Source of the DNA: Phytohabitans suffuscus
GTDB taxonomy: Bacteria > Actinomycetota > Actinomycetes > Mycobacteriales > Micromonosporaceae
Direction of reading: 5' to 3'
NCBI RefSeq assembly: GCF_011764565.1
Contig: NZ_AP022871.1
Span: 9,672,320 to 9,736,319, forward strand
Length of the DNA stretch: 64,000 nt
Shown here: positions 29,238 to 37,717 of the stretch, in pieces
Layout of the letters: each line of letters begins with the position of its first letter
Numbering within the stretch: the first letter of the stretch is position 1
The notes under the pieces: generated by a model
Databases searched by the model: none
Seen by the model: only the letters and a program-made list of their open reading frames with translations
What the model was told of the DNA's origin: nothing
Position numbers and translations under genes: made by a program

Positions 29238-30083
29238 ATGGCGGACACAGAGGCGCCTGTTGCGGTCGGTGTCAAGGATCTGGAGACGGACGGGGCCGCC
29301 CTGCGCATGGCCGCGGACGAGGCGGCGGCGACCGGCCACCCGCTACACGTCGTGCACGCCTTCGTGTGGCCGCTGGAGCTGGCCCCCGGCGACGACGGCG
29401 AGGAGCGCGAGCAGGCGGAGCGGACCGTGGCGGACGCCGCCGCGCTGGCCCGCGAGTGGCACCGCGACCTGGCCGTCCTGCCCGAGGTGGTCGACGGCGA
29501 CATGATCGAGGTGCTGCTGCGCACCGCCGCGCGGTCCTCGATGCTCGTCATCGGCGACGACGGCGACCCGGCCCAGCCGGCCGACCCGAGCGCGTCGGCG
29601 GCGTTCCAGGTGGCGGCGCGGGCGGCCGGTCCGGTGCTGCGGGTCCGCGGCCCCGGCACCGGCGGCGGCCCGGTGGTGGTCGGCGTCGACGGCTCGCCGG
29701 ACGCCGCGGTGGGGCTGACGATCGCGGTCGAGGAGGCCCGGCGCCGGGCCGCCCGGCTGGTCGTGCTGCACGCCGAAGGCACCGACTGCGCCGACAGCCA
29801 CGCCGCCGGCGACCTCGCGGTCGAGCACCGCAAGGTCGAGGGGCCGGCCGGCAAGGCGCTCGTGGCGGCCGCCGCCGGCGCCCAGCTCGTGGTGGTCGGC
29901 GCGCGGGGTGACCGGCCCACGCCGCTCGGCCCGGTCACGCAGACCGTGCTGCGGCACGCCGACTGCCCGGTGCTGGTGGCCCGCCAGCGGTACCAGCCCG
30001 CGCAGTCCCGGATCGCCGCCGCGCAGGCCCGGATCGCCGCCGGGCGCCGGCCCGCTCCCCGGCTGGGCTCGTCCCGCCCCTGA
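29238..30083 (+). CDS. Universal stress protein (tandem UspA domains)
   Basis: 281 residues, two UspA folds. The first (VAVGVKDLETDGAALRMAADEAAATGHPLHVVHAF) has lost the glycine-rich nucleotide loop; the second keeps VVVGVDGSPDAAVGLTIAVEEA and VVVGARGDRPTPLGPVTQTVLRHADCPVLV, close to the G-2x-G-9x-G ATP-binding signature. A ~25-residue Ala/Arg-rich tail follows. Start ATG 29238 follows GGAGG. Such proteins are commonly induced during stationary phase or hypoxia. Confidence 0.88.
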   Translation: MADTEAPVAVGVKDLETDGAALRMAADEAAATGHPLHVVHAFVWPLELAPGDDGEEREQAERTVADAAALAREWHRDLAVLPEVVDGDMIEVLLRTAARSSMLVIGDDGDPAQPADPSASAAFQVAARAAGPVLRVRGPGTGGGPVVVGVDGSPDAAVGLTIAVEEARRRAARLVVLHAEGTDCADSHAAGDLAVEHRKVEGPAGKALVAAAAGAQLVVVGARGDRPTPLGPVTQTVLRHADCPVLVARQRYQPAQSRIAAAQARIAAGRRPAPRLGSSRP

Positions 30084-30086
30084 CCC

Positions 30087-30110
30087 CGCCCGGCCCGATC
30101 AGGGCCGGCC
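30087..30110. terminator. Short hairpin between convergent genes
   Basis: CCGGCCC (30090-30096) and GGGCCGG (30102-30108) form a 7-bp stem with a 5-base loop at the junction of the convergent stress-protein and ligase genes, overlapping the ligase stop. A plausible bidirectional terminator without a T tract. Confidence 0.4.
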
Positions 30111-31175
30111 GGCGCTCAGCACGTCCTCCAGGTCGAAGTTGACCGGCTCTTCGAGCTGCTCGTAGGTGCACGACCGCGGTTCGCGGTCGGGGCGCCAGCG
30201 CACGAACTGGGCCGTGTGCCGGAAGCGGACGCCCTCCATGTGGTCGTAGCGCACCTCGACGACCCGCTCGGGCCGCAGCGGGACGAACGACAGGTCCTTG
30301 CCCGCCGCCCACCGGCTGCCCTCGGAGTTGCGCGGCGTGCGGTGCCCCTCCATCTGCCGGGCCCAGTCCCACGGGTGCTCGTCGAACGTGGTCACCAGCG
30401 GCCGCAGCTCCGCGAACAGCTCGGCCCGCCGGGCCATCGGGAACGCGCCGATCACGCCCACGCTGGCCAGCACGCCGTCGGCGTTGTAGAGGCCGAGCAG
30501 CAGCGAGCCGACACGGTCCGGGCCGCTCTTGTGCACCCGGTACCCGGCGACCACGCAGTCGGCGGTGCGCTCGTGCTTGACCTTGAACATCACGCGCTTG
30601 TCCGGCTCGTACAGCCCGTCGAGCGGCTTGGCGATCACCCCGTCGAGCCCGGCGCCCTCGAACTGGTGGAACCACCGCTGCCCCACCGCCCGGTCGGTGG
30701 TCACCGGCGTGAGGTGGATCGGCGCCCTGGCCGGGGCGAGCGCCTCCTCCAGCGCGGCCCGGCGCCGCGCGAACGGGCGCTGGGTCCAGTCGGTGTCGCC
30801 GAGCGCGAGCAGGTCGAACGCGACGAAGCGGACCGGCACGGTCTCGGACAGCAGCTTGACCCGGCTGGCGGCGGGGTGGATGCGCTGCTGGAGCATCTCG
30901 AAGTCGAGGCGGTCGCCGGACCCGCCGATCAGGATGATCTCGCCGTCGATGACCGCGCGCTCGGGGAAGTTGGCCAGCACGGCCTCGACGAGCTCGGGGA
31001 AGTACCGGGTCATCGGCTTCTCGTTGCGGCTGCCGACCTCCACCTCCGCCCCGTCCCGGAAGATGATCGAGCGGAAGCCGTCCCACTTGGGCTCGAAGCT
31101 CATCGCGCCCTCGGGCAGCCCCTTGACGGCCTTGGCCAGCATCGGCGGGACCGGCGGCATGATCGGAAGTCGCAT
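30099..31175 (-). CDS. ligC: ATP-dependent DNA ligase (LigC-type)
   Basis: 358 residues, the size of LigC/LigC2: an adenylation domain and OB fold without extra domains. Motif I is FEPKWDGFR with the nucleotidyl Lys K30; motif III VRFVAFDLLAL, motif IV LDGVIAKPLDGLYEP, motif V MFKVKHERTADCVVAGYR. LigC enzymes work in base-excision-type gap repair and back up LigD in end joining in mycobacteria. No Ku or polymerase gene adjoins it here. Confidence 0.9.
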   Translation of the reverse strand: MRLPIMPPVPPMLAKAVKGLPEGAMSFEPKWDGFRSIIFRDGAEVEVGSRNEKPMTRYFPELVEAVLANFPERAVIDGEIILIGGSGDRLDFEMLQQRIHPAASRVKLLSETVPVRFVAFDLLALGDTDWTQRPFARRRAALEEALAPARAPIHLTPVTTDRAVGQRWFHQFEGAGLDGVIAKPLDGLYEPDKRVMFKVKHERTADCVVAGYRVHKSGPDRVGSLLLGLYNADGVLASVGVIGAFPMARRAELFAELRPLVTTFDEHPWDWARQMEGHRTPRNSEGSRWAAGKDLSFVPLRPERVVEVRYDHMEGVRFRHTAQFVRWRPDREPRSCTYEQLEEPVNFDLEDVLSAGRP

Positions 31176-31233
31176 GGCCCCATTCTGGCTCGTCCGGGGC
31201 CTGGTGGGCGCCCCGCTCCGTACCCTGGTGCGG

Positions 31234-31878
31234 GTGGACCGGCCGGGGACTCCGCACTTCGGGGCGCTGCTGGCGGCGATCGTCGTGCTCTACATGCTGA
31301 TCATCGCGTTCGGGCAGAGCGATGTCGCCGAGCCGGTGCGGGTGCTCGTGCTCGGCACGGCCCTGGTGCTGGCCGCGCGGCTGGCCGGCCGGCGGCGCTG
31401 GATCCGGACGGCGCTGGCCGCCTCGCTGGGCGCGGCGCTGGTCAGCGCGGTCGCGGTCGCGGCCGGCGGCACCCGCCTGGCCACCGCCCTCACCAGCGCC
31501 GCGACGGTGCTGCTCGTCTGCGCCACGATCGCGGCGACGGCCGTCACGGTGGCCCGGAGCCGGCGCGTCGACGTCCAGGCGGTGTCCGGGGCGCTCGCCA
31601 CGTACCTGCTGCTCGCCCTGCTCTTCTCCGGCCTGCACCAGCTGATCGCCGCGATCTCCGGCGGCCCGTACCTGTCCGGTGTCGCCCGGGTGGACGACGC
31701 GTCCGCGTTCCTCTACTTCAGCGTGATCACGCTGACCACGGTCGGCTACGGCGACATCGTGCCGGTCTCGAACGCCGCCCGCGCGGTCGTGGTCGCCGAG
31801 GCGCTGATCGGCCAGCTGTACCTGGTCTCGGTCGTGGCCGCGGTGGTGGGCCGCTGGACGCCGCACGGCCGGGCATGA
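31234..31878 (+). CDS. Two-pore-domain-like potassium channel protein
   Basis: About 214 residues, mostly hydrophobic: four to five helices (FGALLAAIVVLYMLIIAFG, VRVLVLGTALVLAARLAG, LATALTSAATVLLVCATIAAT, ALATYLLLALLFSGLHQLIAAI) then a pore loop with the K+ selectivity filter TLTTVGYGDIVP and a last helix. No RCK domain. The start is uncertain: GTG 31234 is used, but ATG 31174 or GTG 31204 are in frame and would overlap or abut the ligase start. Its stop is 7 bp from the KdpE-like gene, suggesting co-transcription and K+ or turgor control. Confidence 0.8.
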   Translation: MDRPGTPHFGALLAAIVVLYMLIIAFGQSDVAEPVRVLVLGTALVLAARLAGRRRWIRTALAASLGAALVSAVAVAAGGTRLATALTSAATVLLVCATIAATAVTVARSRRVDVQAVSGALATYLLLALLFSGLHQLIAAISGGPYLSGVARVDDASAFLYFSVITLTTVGYGDIVPVSNAARAVVVAEALIGQLYLVSVVAAVVGRWTPHGRA

Positions 31879-31885
31879 TGTGCCC

Positions 31886-32575
31886 ATGCCCATCCGGATC
31901 CTGGTCGTCGACGACGAGCCGCAGATCGTCCGCGCGCTCCGCATCAACCTGCGCGCCCGGGAGTACGAGGTGGACACCGCCGCCGACGGGGCGGGCGCGC
32001 TGCGGGCCGCCGCGAGCCGCCGACCCGACCTCGTCGTGCTCGACCTGGGCCTGCCCGACATGGAGGGGGTCGAGGTGATCCGCGGCCTGCGCGGCTGGAC
32101 CGAGGCGCCGATCATCGTGCTCTCCGGCCGCGCGGGCAGCACCGACAAGGTGGCCGCGCTGGACGCCGGCGCCGACGACTACGTGACGAAGCCGTTCGGC
32201 GTGGACGAGCTGCTGGCCCGGATCCGCGCGGTGACCCGGCGCGTCACCGCCGCCGGCGGCGGCCAGCCGACCGTCCAGATCGGACGGTTCACGGTCAACC
32301 TCGCCGACCGGGTGGTCACGGCCGGCGACGGCGGCACGGTCCGCCTCACCCCGACCGAGTGGCACCTCGTCGAGATCCTGGCGGCCAACCCCGGCAAGCT
32401 GGTCAGCCAGCGGCACCTGCTGGAACGCGTCTGGGGCCCGTCGTACACGCGGGAGACCAACTACCTGCGCCAGTACATGGCCCAGCTGCGCCGCAAGCTG
32501 GAGCCCGACCCCGCGCACCCCGCGCACCTGCTCACCGAGCCCGGGATGGGCTACCGCCTGCAGCCCGGCCCCTGA
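31886..32575 (+). CDS. KdpE-like OmpR-family response regulator
   Basis: 229 residues. Receiver with D9-D10, phospho-acceptor D53 (VVLDLGLPD) and K102 (YVTKPF), then an OmpR/PhoB winged HTH (VRLTPTEWHLVEILAANPGKLVSQRHLLERVWGP, YTRETNYLRQYMAQLRRKLE); TNYLRQYMAQLRRKLEPDP is characteristic of KdpE. KdpE normally pairs with KdpD and controls the Kdp K+-ATPase. Here neither kdpD nor kdpFABC is adjacent; the neighbour is a K+ channel instead. An upstream in-frame GTG (31880) is also possible. Confidence 0.85.
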   Translation: MPIRILVVDDEPQIVRALRINLRAREYEVDTAADGAGALRAAASRRPDLVVLDLGLPDMEGVEVIRGLRGWTEAPIIVLSGRAGSTDKVAALDAGADDYVTKPFGVDELLARIRAVTRRVTAAGGGQPTVQIGRFTVNLADRVVTAGDGGTVRLTPTEWHLVEILAANPGKLVSQRHLLERVWGPSYTRETNYLRQYMAQLRRKLEPDPAHPAHLLTEPGMGYRLQPGP

Positions 32576-32597
32576 GCCCCTGGAACCGGGGGGGCGG

Positions 32598-33665
32598 CTA
32601 GCGGCGGTGCGGGCTGGGGCGGCGGTCCGTGGCGTCGGCGGCGGCGCGGCGGGCGCGGATCGACTCGCCGATCGTCGGCAGGCTGATCATCTGGGTGGGC
32701 GCGGAGAGCGCGGCGCGCAGCCGGTCCTCGCCGGCCGGCGGCGTCACGCCGGGCGGCGGCTCCTCGGGGTGCGGCAGCGCCTCCCGGGCCAGCAGGTCGC
32801 GCCAGCGGGCGGAGACCTCCTGCCCGGCGGCCAGCTCCTCGCCCCGCCGCAGCAGCTCCCGGTCGTCGGCGGCGCGGCGGCGGCGCCGGTTGCGCTCGGC
32901 CGCGTCGCGGGCCACCTGGCGGGCCATCGCCGCGCCCCGGGACTGCCCCGGCGGCACGGCGACCCGGCTGCGCCGCAGCCACTCCTCGCGCGCCGCCTCC
33001 TGGGCCGCGACCACCTTGCGCCGGTTGTCGGCGATCTGCCGGTTGACCGGGGGCAGCGGGCCGTCGTCGGCGTCGAGCCAGCCGCGCAGGCGCCGCTTGA
33101 GGTACGCCTCGGTGGTCCTGGGGTCGGCGGTCGCGGTGGGCATCTCGCCCTGCTGGGCCTCGCCGGTGGGCAGGTGGTCGAGCGCGTACAGCACGTCGCG
33201 CGGCGTCCACCCGGTCTCGAACCACAGCTGCAGCAGCACCCGCAGCCGGTCGCTGCCCGCGCGGCGCAGCGCCGGGGAGACGTAGCAGAGCCACTCGCAG
33301 GCCATGAGCTGCTCGGTGTACCCGTCCGGCACGTCGTGCATCGGCCACTGCGCCGGGGGCCGGCCGAGCGGGTGGCAGGCGCGGCACTTGCGCGCGCCGC
33401 CGGTGTCGCGCACCATGCGGTCGCGCTTGTCGCACCGCCCGCACCAGGCCCGCCGCCGGTACGGGTCGTCGTCGCGGCCGGCCAGCGGGTTGCACCTCTG
33501 GCAGCGCCGCCCGTCGGCGGTGAGCCGGGTCCGGCGGTGGCACTCGCCGCACCACCGGCGCGCGTCCTCCACGGGGGCGGCCTCGGGGTGGCAGGCGGTG
33601 CAGGCCCGCCCCTCCGGGTCCGTGCGCGAGTGCGGGTCACACCCACCGCACCACGCAGAACTCAC
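32598..33665 (-). CDS. Protein with three tandem zinc ribbons, unknown function
   Basis: 355 residues. The first ~110 contain three repeats of a four-cysteine ribbon: WCGGCDPHSRTDPEGRACTA, WCGECHRRTRLTADGRRCQR and WCGRCDKRDRMVRDTGGARK, each ending CxxC(H/N)P. A helical middle (DGYTEQLMACEWLCYVSPALR, WFETGWTPRDVLYALDHLP) resembles small replication or DNA-binding helical domains, then a long Arg/Ala-rich, probably coiled segment (about 210-290) and a tail. GTG 33665 is the start just before the first ribbon. I recognise no named family; nucleic-acid binding is an inference. Confidence 0.6.
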   Translation of the reverse strand: MSSAWCGGCDPHSRTDPEGRACTACHPEAAPVEDARRWCGECHRRTRLTADGRRCQRCNPLAGRDDDPYRRRAWCGRCDKRDRMVRDTGGARKCRACHPLGRPPAQWPMHDVPDGYTEQLMACEWLCYVSPALRRAGSDRLRVLLQLWFETGWTPRDVLYALDHLPTGEAQQGEMPTATADPRTTEAYLKRRLRGWLDADDGPLPPVNRQIADNRRKVVAAQEAAREEWLRRSRVAVPPGQSRGAAMARQVARDAAERNRRRRRAADDRELLRRGEELAAGQEVSARWRDLLAREALPHPEEPPPGVTPPAGEDRLRAALSAPTQMISLPTIGESIRARRAAADATDRRPSPHRR

Positions 33666-33744
33666 CCCACCGTTCTACACCCTCGCCCCGCCCGCCTCAG
33701 GCGTTGTCCGGTATCTCCCCCTTCACGCGTGTCGCCGTCCCTTT

Positions 33745-33802
33745 CCGGGGGTACGGGGTACGGGGTTACGGGTTCCTGGGGTACGGGTTCCCGGGGTACG
33801 GC
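33745..33802 (+). repeat. G-rich tandem GGGGTACG/GGGTTACG repeat
   Basis: A ~58-bp run of five to six GGG-containing units (GGGGTACGGGGTACGGGG and variants with GGGTTCC) between the zinc-ribbon gene and the next gene. The evenly spaced G3-4 tracts could fold as a G-quadruplex on the + strand. It is 70-125 bp upstream of the ATG at 33871. Confidence 0.6.
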
Positions 33803-33870
33803 CGATGAGTTCGGCGGGCCAGGGCGGTCCTACCCTCCGGACGAGACGACCCCCGACAGGAGGATCCACG

Positions 33871-34362
33871 ATGACTGACGACGACCGGCCCCCGGACGTC
33901 CCCGACGAGCGCCCGGCCTGGCTCGACCACCTGGACGTGCTGGTCGGCGCGTGGGACACGATGGCGACCTTCGACGCCGGCTTCCTCGGGCCGGGCACCC
34001 CGGCGACGGCGGCGGCCGGACGGACGACGTTCGAGTGGCTGGACGGGCGCCGCTTCCTGGTCCAGCGCGTCGACAACGAGCACCCGGACTTCCCGCGCGC
34101 GCTGACGGTGGTCGGGGCGGGCGCCGAGCCGGACACGTTCACGCAGCGCTACTACGACTCGCGCGGCGTCGAGCGGGTCTACGGGATGGGCTTCGACGGC
34201 CGGCGGTGGCGGCTGTGGCGCGAGTCGCCCGGCTTCTGGCAGCGGTACACCGGGGTGCTCTCCGGCGACGGCCGTACGATCACCGGCGCCTGGGAGGCCT
34301 CCGCCGACGGCCGCGAGTGGCGCCACGACTTCGGGCTGACCCACACCCGCGCCGCCTACTGA
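33871..34362 (+). CDS. DUF1579-like small beta-barrel protein
   Basis: 163 residues preceded by a good AGGAGG site. Blocks such as HLDVLVGAWDTMATF, FEWLDGRRFLVQRV, FTQRYYDSRGVERVYGMGF, WQRYTGVLSGDGRTITGAWEAS match DUF1579/lipocalin-like proteins common in actinobacteria. Biochemical function unknown; the fold suggests binding of a small hydrophobic ligand. Its stop overlaps the convergent SARP gene by 7 bp. Confidence 0.75.
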   Translation: MTDDDRPPDVPDERPAWLDHLDVLVGAWDTMATFDAGFLGPGTPATAAAGRTTFEWLDGRRFLVQRVDNEHPDFPRALTVVGAGAEPDTFTQRYYDSRGVERVYGMGFDGRRWRLWRESPGFWQRYTGVLSGDGRTITGAWEASADGREWRHDFGLTHTRAAY

Positions 34363-35105
34363 CCGTGCCCGCCGAGGATCGCCAGGTGCAGCCCCCGCAG
34401 GCCGGGGCCGGGCTCCAGGCCCAGGTCGGCCACGAGCAGGGCGCGGCCCAGGCGGTACGCCTCCAGCGCCTCGGCCCGCCGCCCGCACCGGCTCAGCGCC
34501 AGCATGAGCTGCTCGCGCAGGCGCTCCCGCAGCGGGTGGCGGGCCACCGCCTCGGCCAGGTCCTCGACGACACCGGCGTGCTGGCCGAGGTGGAGCTGCG
34601 CGTCGAAGTACCGCTCCAGCGCGCCCAGCCGGCGCTGCTCCAGCCGGGCGGCCTCGGCGGCCACGATCGGCGTACCGGGTACGAGGGCGTCGCCCATCGC
34701 CGCACCCTGCCAGAGCGCGAGCGCCCGGGACAGCGACGCCACCGCCGCCACCGGCTCACCGCCGGCGAGGCTGCGCTGCCCCTCCCGGCACAGCCGGTCG
34801 AACACGAGGGAGTCCAGGTCCGCGTCGCCGACCGCCATCTGGTACCCGCGGTCCCTGGTCACCAGCGTGCGGGCCGGCCCGTCACCGAGCATGCGGCGCA
34901 GGTGCATCACGTACACGCGGATGGTGGCGACGGCGGTGGGCGGCCGGCGTTCACCCCAGAGCTCGGCGGCGAGGCGCTCGACGGTGACGGCCCCGCCCGC
35001 CCTGGCCAGCAGGACGGCGAGCAGCTGCCGCTGCTGGAGCGCCCGCACGGTCGCCCACCCCGCCCCGGTGCGCACCTGGACCGGCCCGAGCACGCGAAAT
35101 CTCAT
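34356..35105 (-). CDS. SARP-family (AfsR/BTAD) transcriptional regulator
   Basis: 249 residues: N-terminal OmpR-type winged helix (MRFRVLGPVQVRTGAGW, LQQRQLLAVLLARAGGAVTVERLAAELWGE, ATIRVYVMHLRRMLG) and a bacterial transcriptional activation domain (DLDSLVFDRLCREGQRSLAGG, LRERLREQLMLALSRCGRRAEALEAYR). Short SARPs of this kind activate antibiotic or other secondary-metabolite clusters. No biosynthetic cluster is next to it, so the target is elsewhere or lost. Confidence 0.9.
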   Translation of the reverse strand: MRFRVLGPVQVRTGAGWATVRALQQRQLLAVLLARAGGAVTVERLAAELWGERRPPTAVATIRVYVMHLRRMLGDGPARTLVTRDRGYQMAVGDADLDSLVFDRLCREGQRSLAGGEPVAAVASLSRALALWQGAAMGDALVPGTPIVAAEAARLEQRRLGALERYFDAQLHLGQHAGVVEDLAEAVARHPLRERLREQLMLALSRCGRRAEALEAYRLGRALLVADLGLEPGPGLRGLHLAILGGHGQ

Positions 35106-35996
35106 GAGCCGGTCCTACGCGACCGGCGGGCCGCTGTCCTGAGCAGTCCCGCTACCCAGGCGGGCCGCGAGGGCCGGGACCGGGTTTTCGCGGATCCGTG
35201 GTACGGATCCGCCCCCTGGGACTCTGCTGGCTAATTGAGGCAGGCCCACGACCTGCCGAAATGTCCGTCTGGTGGTCGTTGCCCGCTGATTCCGGGTGAA
35301 CGGTGACCGCGCCGACCGCCCCCTTTCCGTGGTCGAGGCTCTGGGATCGGCCCGAGGCGCGAATCGTGGCACCTGGCTGTTGTTTCAGGTGCGGCCGTGT
35401 ACCACGATCTGCCCGGACTCAGCCGCCGCCGATGTCGACCAAGGCCCCGTGGACCTTGATCCTGCGACGGGTCCGGCCCGACGTCGCCGGTCACCGTCAG
35501 ATCCACGACCGACAGCACGATCCCAGCAGATCGTGGTATGAAACAGCCCCCAGAGGGGCGGATCCATACCACGATCCACGGAAACCCCATGCACATGGAC
35601 CACGAGCCCTGGTCTCAGACCCCGCGCCCCAGCGGACAGACCGTCAGAAAGCAGCCAGCCGCACAGACCACTGTGGACAGACCCCGAGGGATCCGTGGAG
35701 ACCGGAGGCGCGCGTATCAGCGATACTCCCGGCTACGTTTCCGCAGGTCACAGCAACCCTCGAACTCGCCAGCAGAGTCCCTTGGGGGCCGTTTCGTACC
35801 ACGATCCCTGGCCGCGAGCCGGCTACCCGGAGAGGAGGGGCCGGGTCCGTCCACAGTGGTCCTTGCGGCCGGCCGCTTCCTGCGGGTTTGTCCGCCCGCC
35901 CGCGCGGTCCGAGGGATCGGTTCCGGCTGCGGCGCCCCCTCGGGGGCGACTTCGGGGACGGCGCGTCGAGGGGCGGCGGCGAAGGCTGGGGGCTGG
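35106..35996. other. Second gene-free mosaic of dispersed palindromes
   Basis: About 890 bp with no credible gene. It holds a full A-type hairpin (35529-35576), two partial A units (35192-35220 and 35781-35807), a hairpin with arms ATCGTGGCACCTG and CAGGTG...CCACGAT (about 35362-35410), and CCACTGTGGACAG-type motifs near 35665 and (inverted) 35853. The same motif set recurs at 2257-3313 and 52044-52678. Confidence 0.7.
35529..35576. repeat. Dispersed hairpin, family A, copy 2
   Basis: Arms GATCGTGGTAT and ATACCACGATC, core GAAACAGCCCCCAGAGGGGC; differs from the copy at 52552-52601 at essentially one core base and is the inverse of the copy at 2895-2944. Confidence 0.85.
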
Positions 35997-36786
35997 TTAG
36001 TAGCCGGGGAAGACGTCGCGGAGCAGGTCGAGGTCGGCGGTGCCGGTGGTCGTGACGGTGGGGGTGTGTGGCGGGGGCGAGGCGGCCGGCGACGAGGCGG
36101 AGCCAGGCTTCGGCGGGGAGGGTGATCGTGCCGTCCGGGGTCTGGGGGGCGGCGGGGTCGACGCTGACCGGCTCCGCCAGGTGGAGGGTGAAGGTGGAGT
36201 CGGGGTCGGTCGTGGTGACGCGCAGGACGGCCTCGCGACCGCCGAGCGCCTCCGGGCGGCTGGTCCAGGCGAGCATGCCGGACGCCGCCTCCAGCAGGGC
36301 GGCGGTGGCATCGGGCGCGAGGGTGGCGTGCGGGTCGGAGCCCACCCGTACGTCCCACGAGTGCAGGGCCAGCTCGCTGAGGCGCATCCGGGCGGCGGTG
36401 GCGACGTCGACCGGTACCGGCAGGAAGCCCAGGTCGACGCGGAGGGCCTCGCGGGTGGCGGCGTCCAGCGACTCGTAGCGGGCGGTCGCGGCCTCGTTCG
36501 AGCGCAGGAAGCCGTCGGCGCGGTCGCGGCGGGACATCGCGTTCCAGCGGTCCCACACCGAGAGGTTGAAGTCACGGCCGGGGTTGGGGTGGCCGTCGAG
36601 GGCGGCCTGGAGGGTGGCCAGGTTGATCTCGGCGCCGCTGCCCAGGTGGCTGAGCACCTGCGAGATGTCCCACTCGGACGCGCCGGAGGGTCCGGCGAGG
36701 TCGCCGTCGCCCAACCCGGACACGAACGAGGCGAGGGTGTCGTGCCCAGCGCGCAGGGCGGCGATGACGGTGTCGGCGTTGCTCAC
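35997..36786 (-). CDS. Mycothiol-dependent maleylpyruvate isomerase-family (DinB-like) protein, frameshift near end
   Basis: About 262 residues. The N-terminal DinB-fold shows MSNADTVIAALRAGHDTLASF, the metal-binding ASEWDISQVLSHLGSGAEI and LSELALHSWDVRVGSDP; the C-terminal SCP2-like part ends AWLRLVAGRLAPPHTP and TGTADLDLLRDVFPGY after correction. The break is at the G5 run 36073-36077 and here the run seems one base too long (or two short), unlike most other breaks. The family uses mycothiol as cofactor or acts as a transferase; this member's substrate is unknown. Confidence 0.8.
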
Positions 36787-36894
36787 GTGCGCTCCAAGGG
36801 TCGTTCCAGCCGGGGCCGGTTCAAACCCTAACCACGCCCCGCGGGCGGCCCGGAGGGGTCCCGCGGGCCGAGCCCCGCCGGGGGTTCGTCGACC

Positions 36895-36952
36895 CGCGGA
36901 GGGTGAGGCCGCGGGAGCGACGGTCCGGACCGCCGCGGACGTCGCGGTAGCT
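36895..36952 (-). repeat. Dispersed repeat, family C, copy 3 (inverted)
   Basis: GCGGAGGGTGAGGCCGCGGG, AGCGACGGTCCGGACC and GACGTCGCGGTAGCTC: the closest relative of the copy at 2312-2370. It occupies most of the 183-bp gap between two genes and contains the perfect palindrome CGGTCCGGACCG. Confidence 0.75.
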
Positions 36953-36969
36953 CAAAAAATGCTTCTTGG

Positions 36970-37623
36970 CTATGGGTTGCGGCGGGCCAGGAGGGTGGCG
37001 TCGTGGACGTCGACGCGGACGCCGTCGCGGGTCATGGTCCGCGGGCGCTGCTGCGCCACGAGGGGCGCGAAGCCGTCCGGTAGGGCGGGCAGCAGGTCCT
37101 CGGCCAGGAACATCGCCCGGAGGTGGCTGGCGCTCATGTGGGCGAACGTCTCGGACGGCGCGTGGCCGACGACGAGCAGGTGGCCGCCGGGCGCGACCGC
37201 CTCGGCCAGGCGGCGGGTGACCTCCACCATGCCGCCCTCCGGGGCGTGCAGGTAGTGGCTGGTGACCAGGTCGTAGGAGCGGCCGGCGGCCGCGAAGGCG
37301 CGGGCGTCGACCCGCCACCAGTCGACGCGGTCGGCGACGCCGGCCTCCTCGGCGTGCCGGGCGGCGCGGGCCAGGCCGTTGGCGGAGAAGTCGGCGCCGG
37401 TGACGGTCCAGCCCTGGCTGGCCAGCCAGATCACGTCGCCGCCCTCGCCGCAGCCGACGTCGAGGGCGGTGCCGGGGGTCAGGCCGGTCGCCGCCGCGAC
37501 GAGCTGGGGGTTGGGGTTTCCGCTCCAGATCTTCTCCGGGCTGGAGTACCGCTCGTCCCAGCTCGCCGGCTCGAACATGGCGGCGGCCTCTTCTTCGCTT
37601 ACCTGGTGTCCGTGTCCACTCAT
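36970..37623 (-). CDS. SAM-dependent methyltransferase (class I)
   Basis: 217 residues from ATG 37623 (MSGHGHQVSEEEAAAMFEPA). The family-typical N-terminus WDERYSSPEKIWSGNPNPQL is followed by SAM motif I ALDVGCGEGGDVIWLASQGW, motif II VTGADFSANGLARAA and YDLVTSHYLHAPEGGM. These resemble thiol/tellurite-type small-molecule methyltransferases of actinobacteria; the substrate is not known. Single gene with a repeat unit downstream. Confidence 0.85.
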   Translation of the reverse strand: MSGHGHQVSEEEAAAMFEPASWDERYSSPEKIWSGNPNPQLVAAATGLTPGTALDVGCGEGGDVIWLASQGWTVTGADFSANGLARAARHAEEAGVADRVDWWRVDARAFAAAGRSYDLVTSHYLHAPEGGMVEVTRRLAEAVAPGGHLLVVGHAPSETFAHMSASHLRAMFLAEDLLPALPDGFAPLVAQQRPRTMTRDGVRVDVHDATLLARRNP

Positions 37624-37717
37624 GCCCACCAGCGTCCGGAACACCTCCCGGCGCGACAAACTATCTTGCCGTTCCGGCAAACGGCCGGCCGCGCCGGCGC
37701 GGTGGCGGCTCCCCCGG

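Noticed and set aside
34356-37623. Secondary-metabolite gene cluster around the SARP regulator
   Set aside because: Neighbours are a DUF1579-like protein, repeats, a mycothiol-type isomerase and a small methyltransferase; no synthase genes are present.
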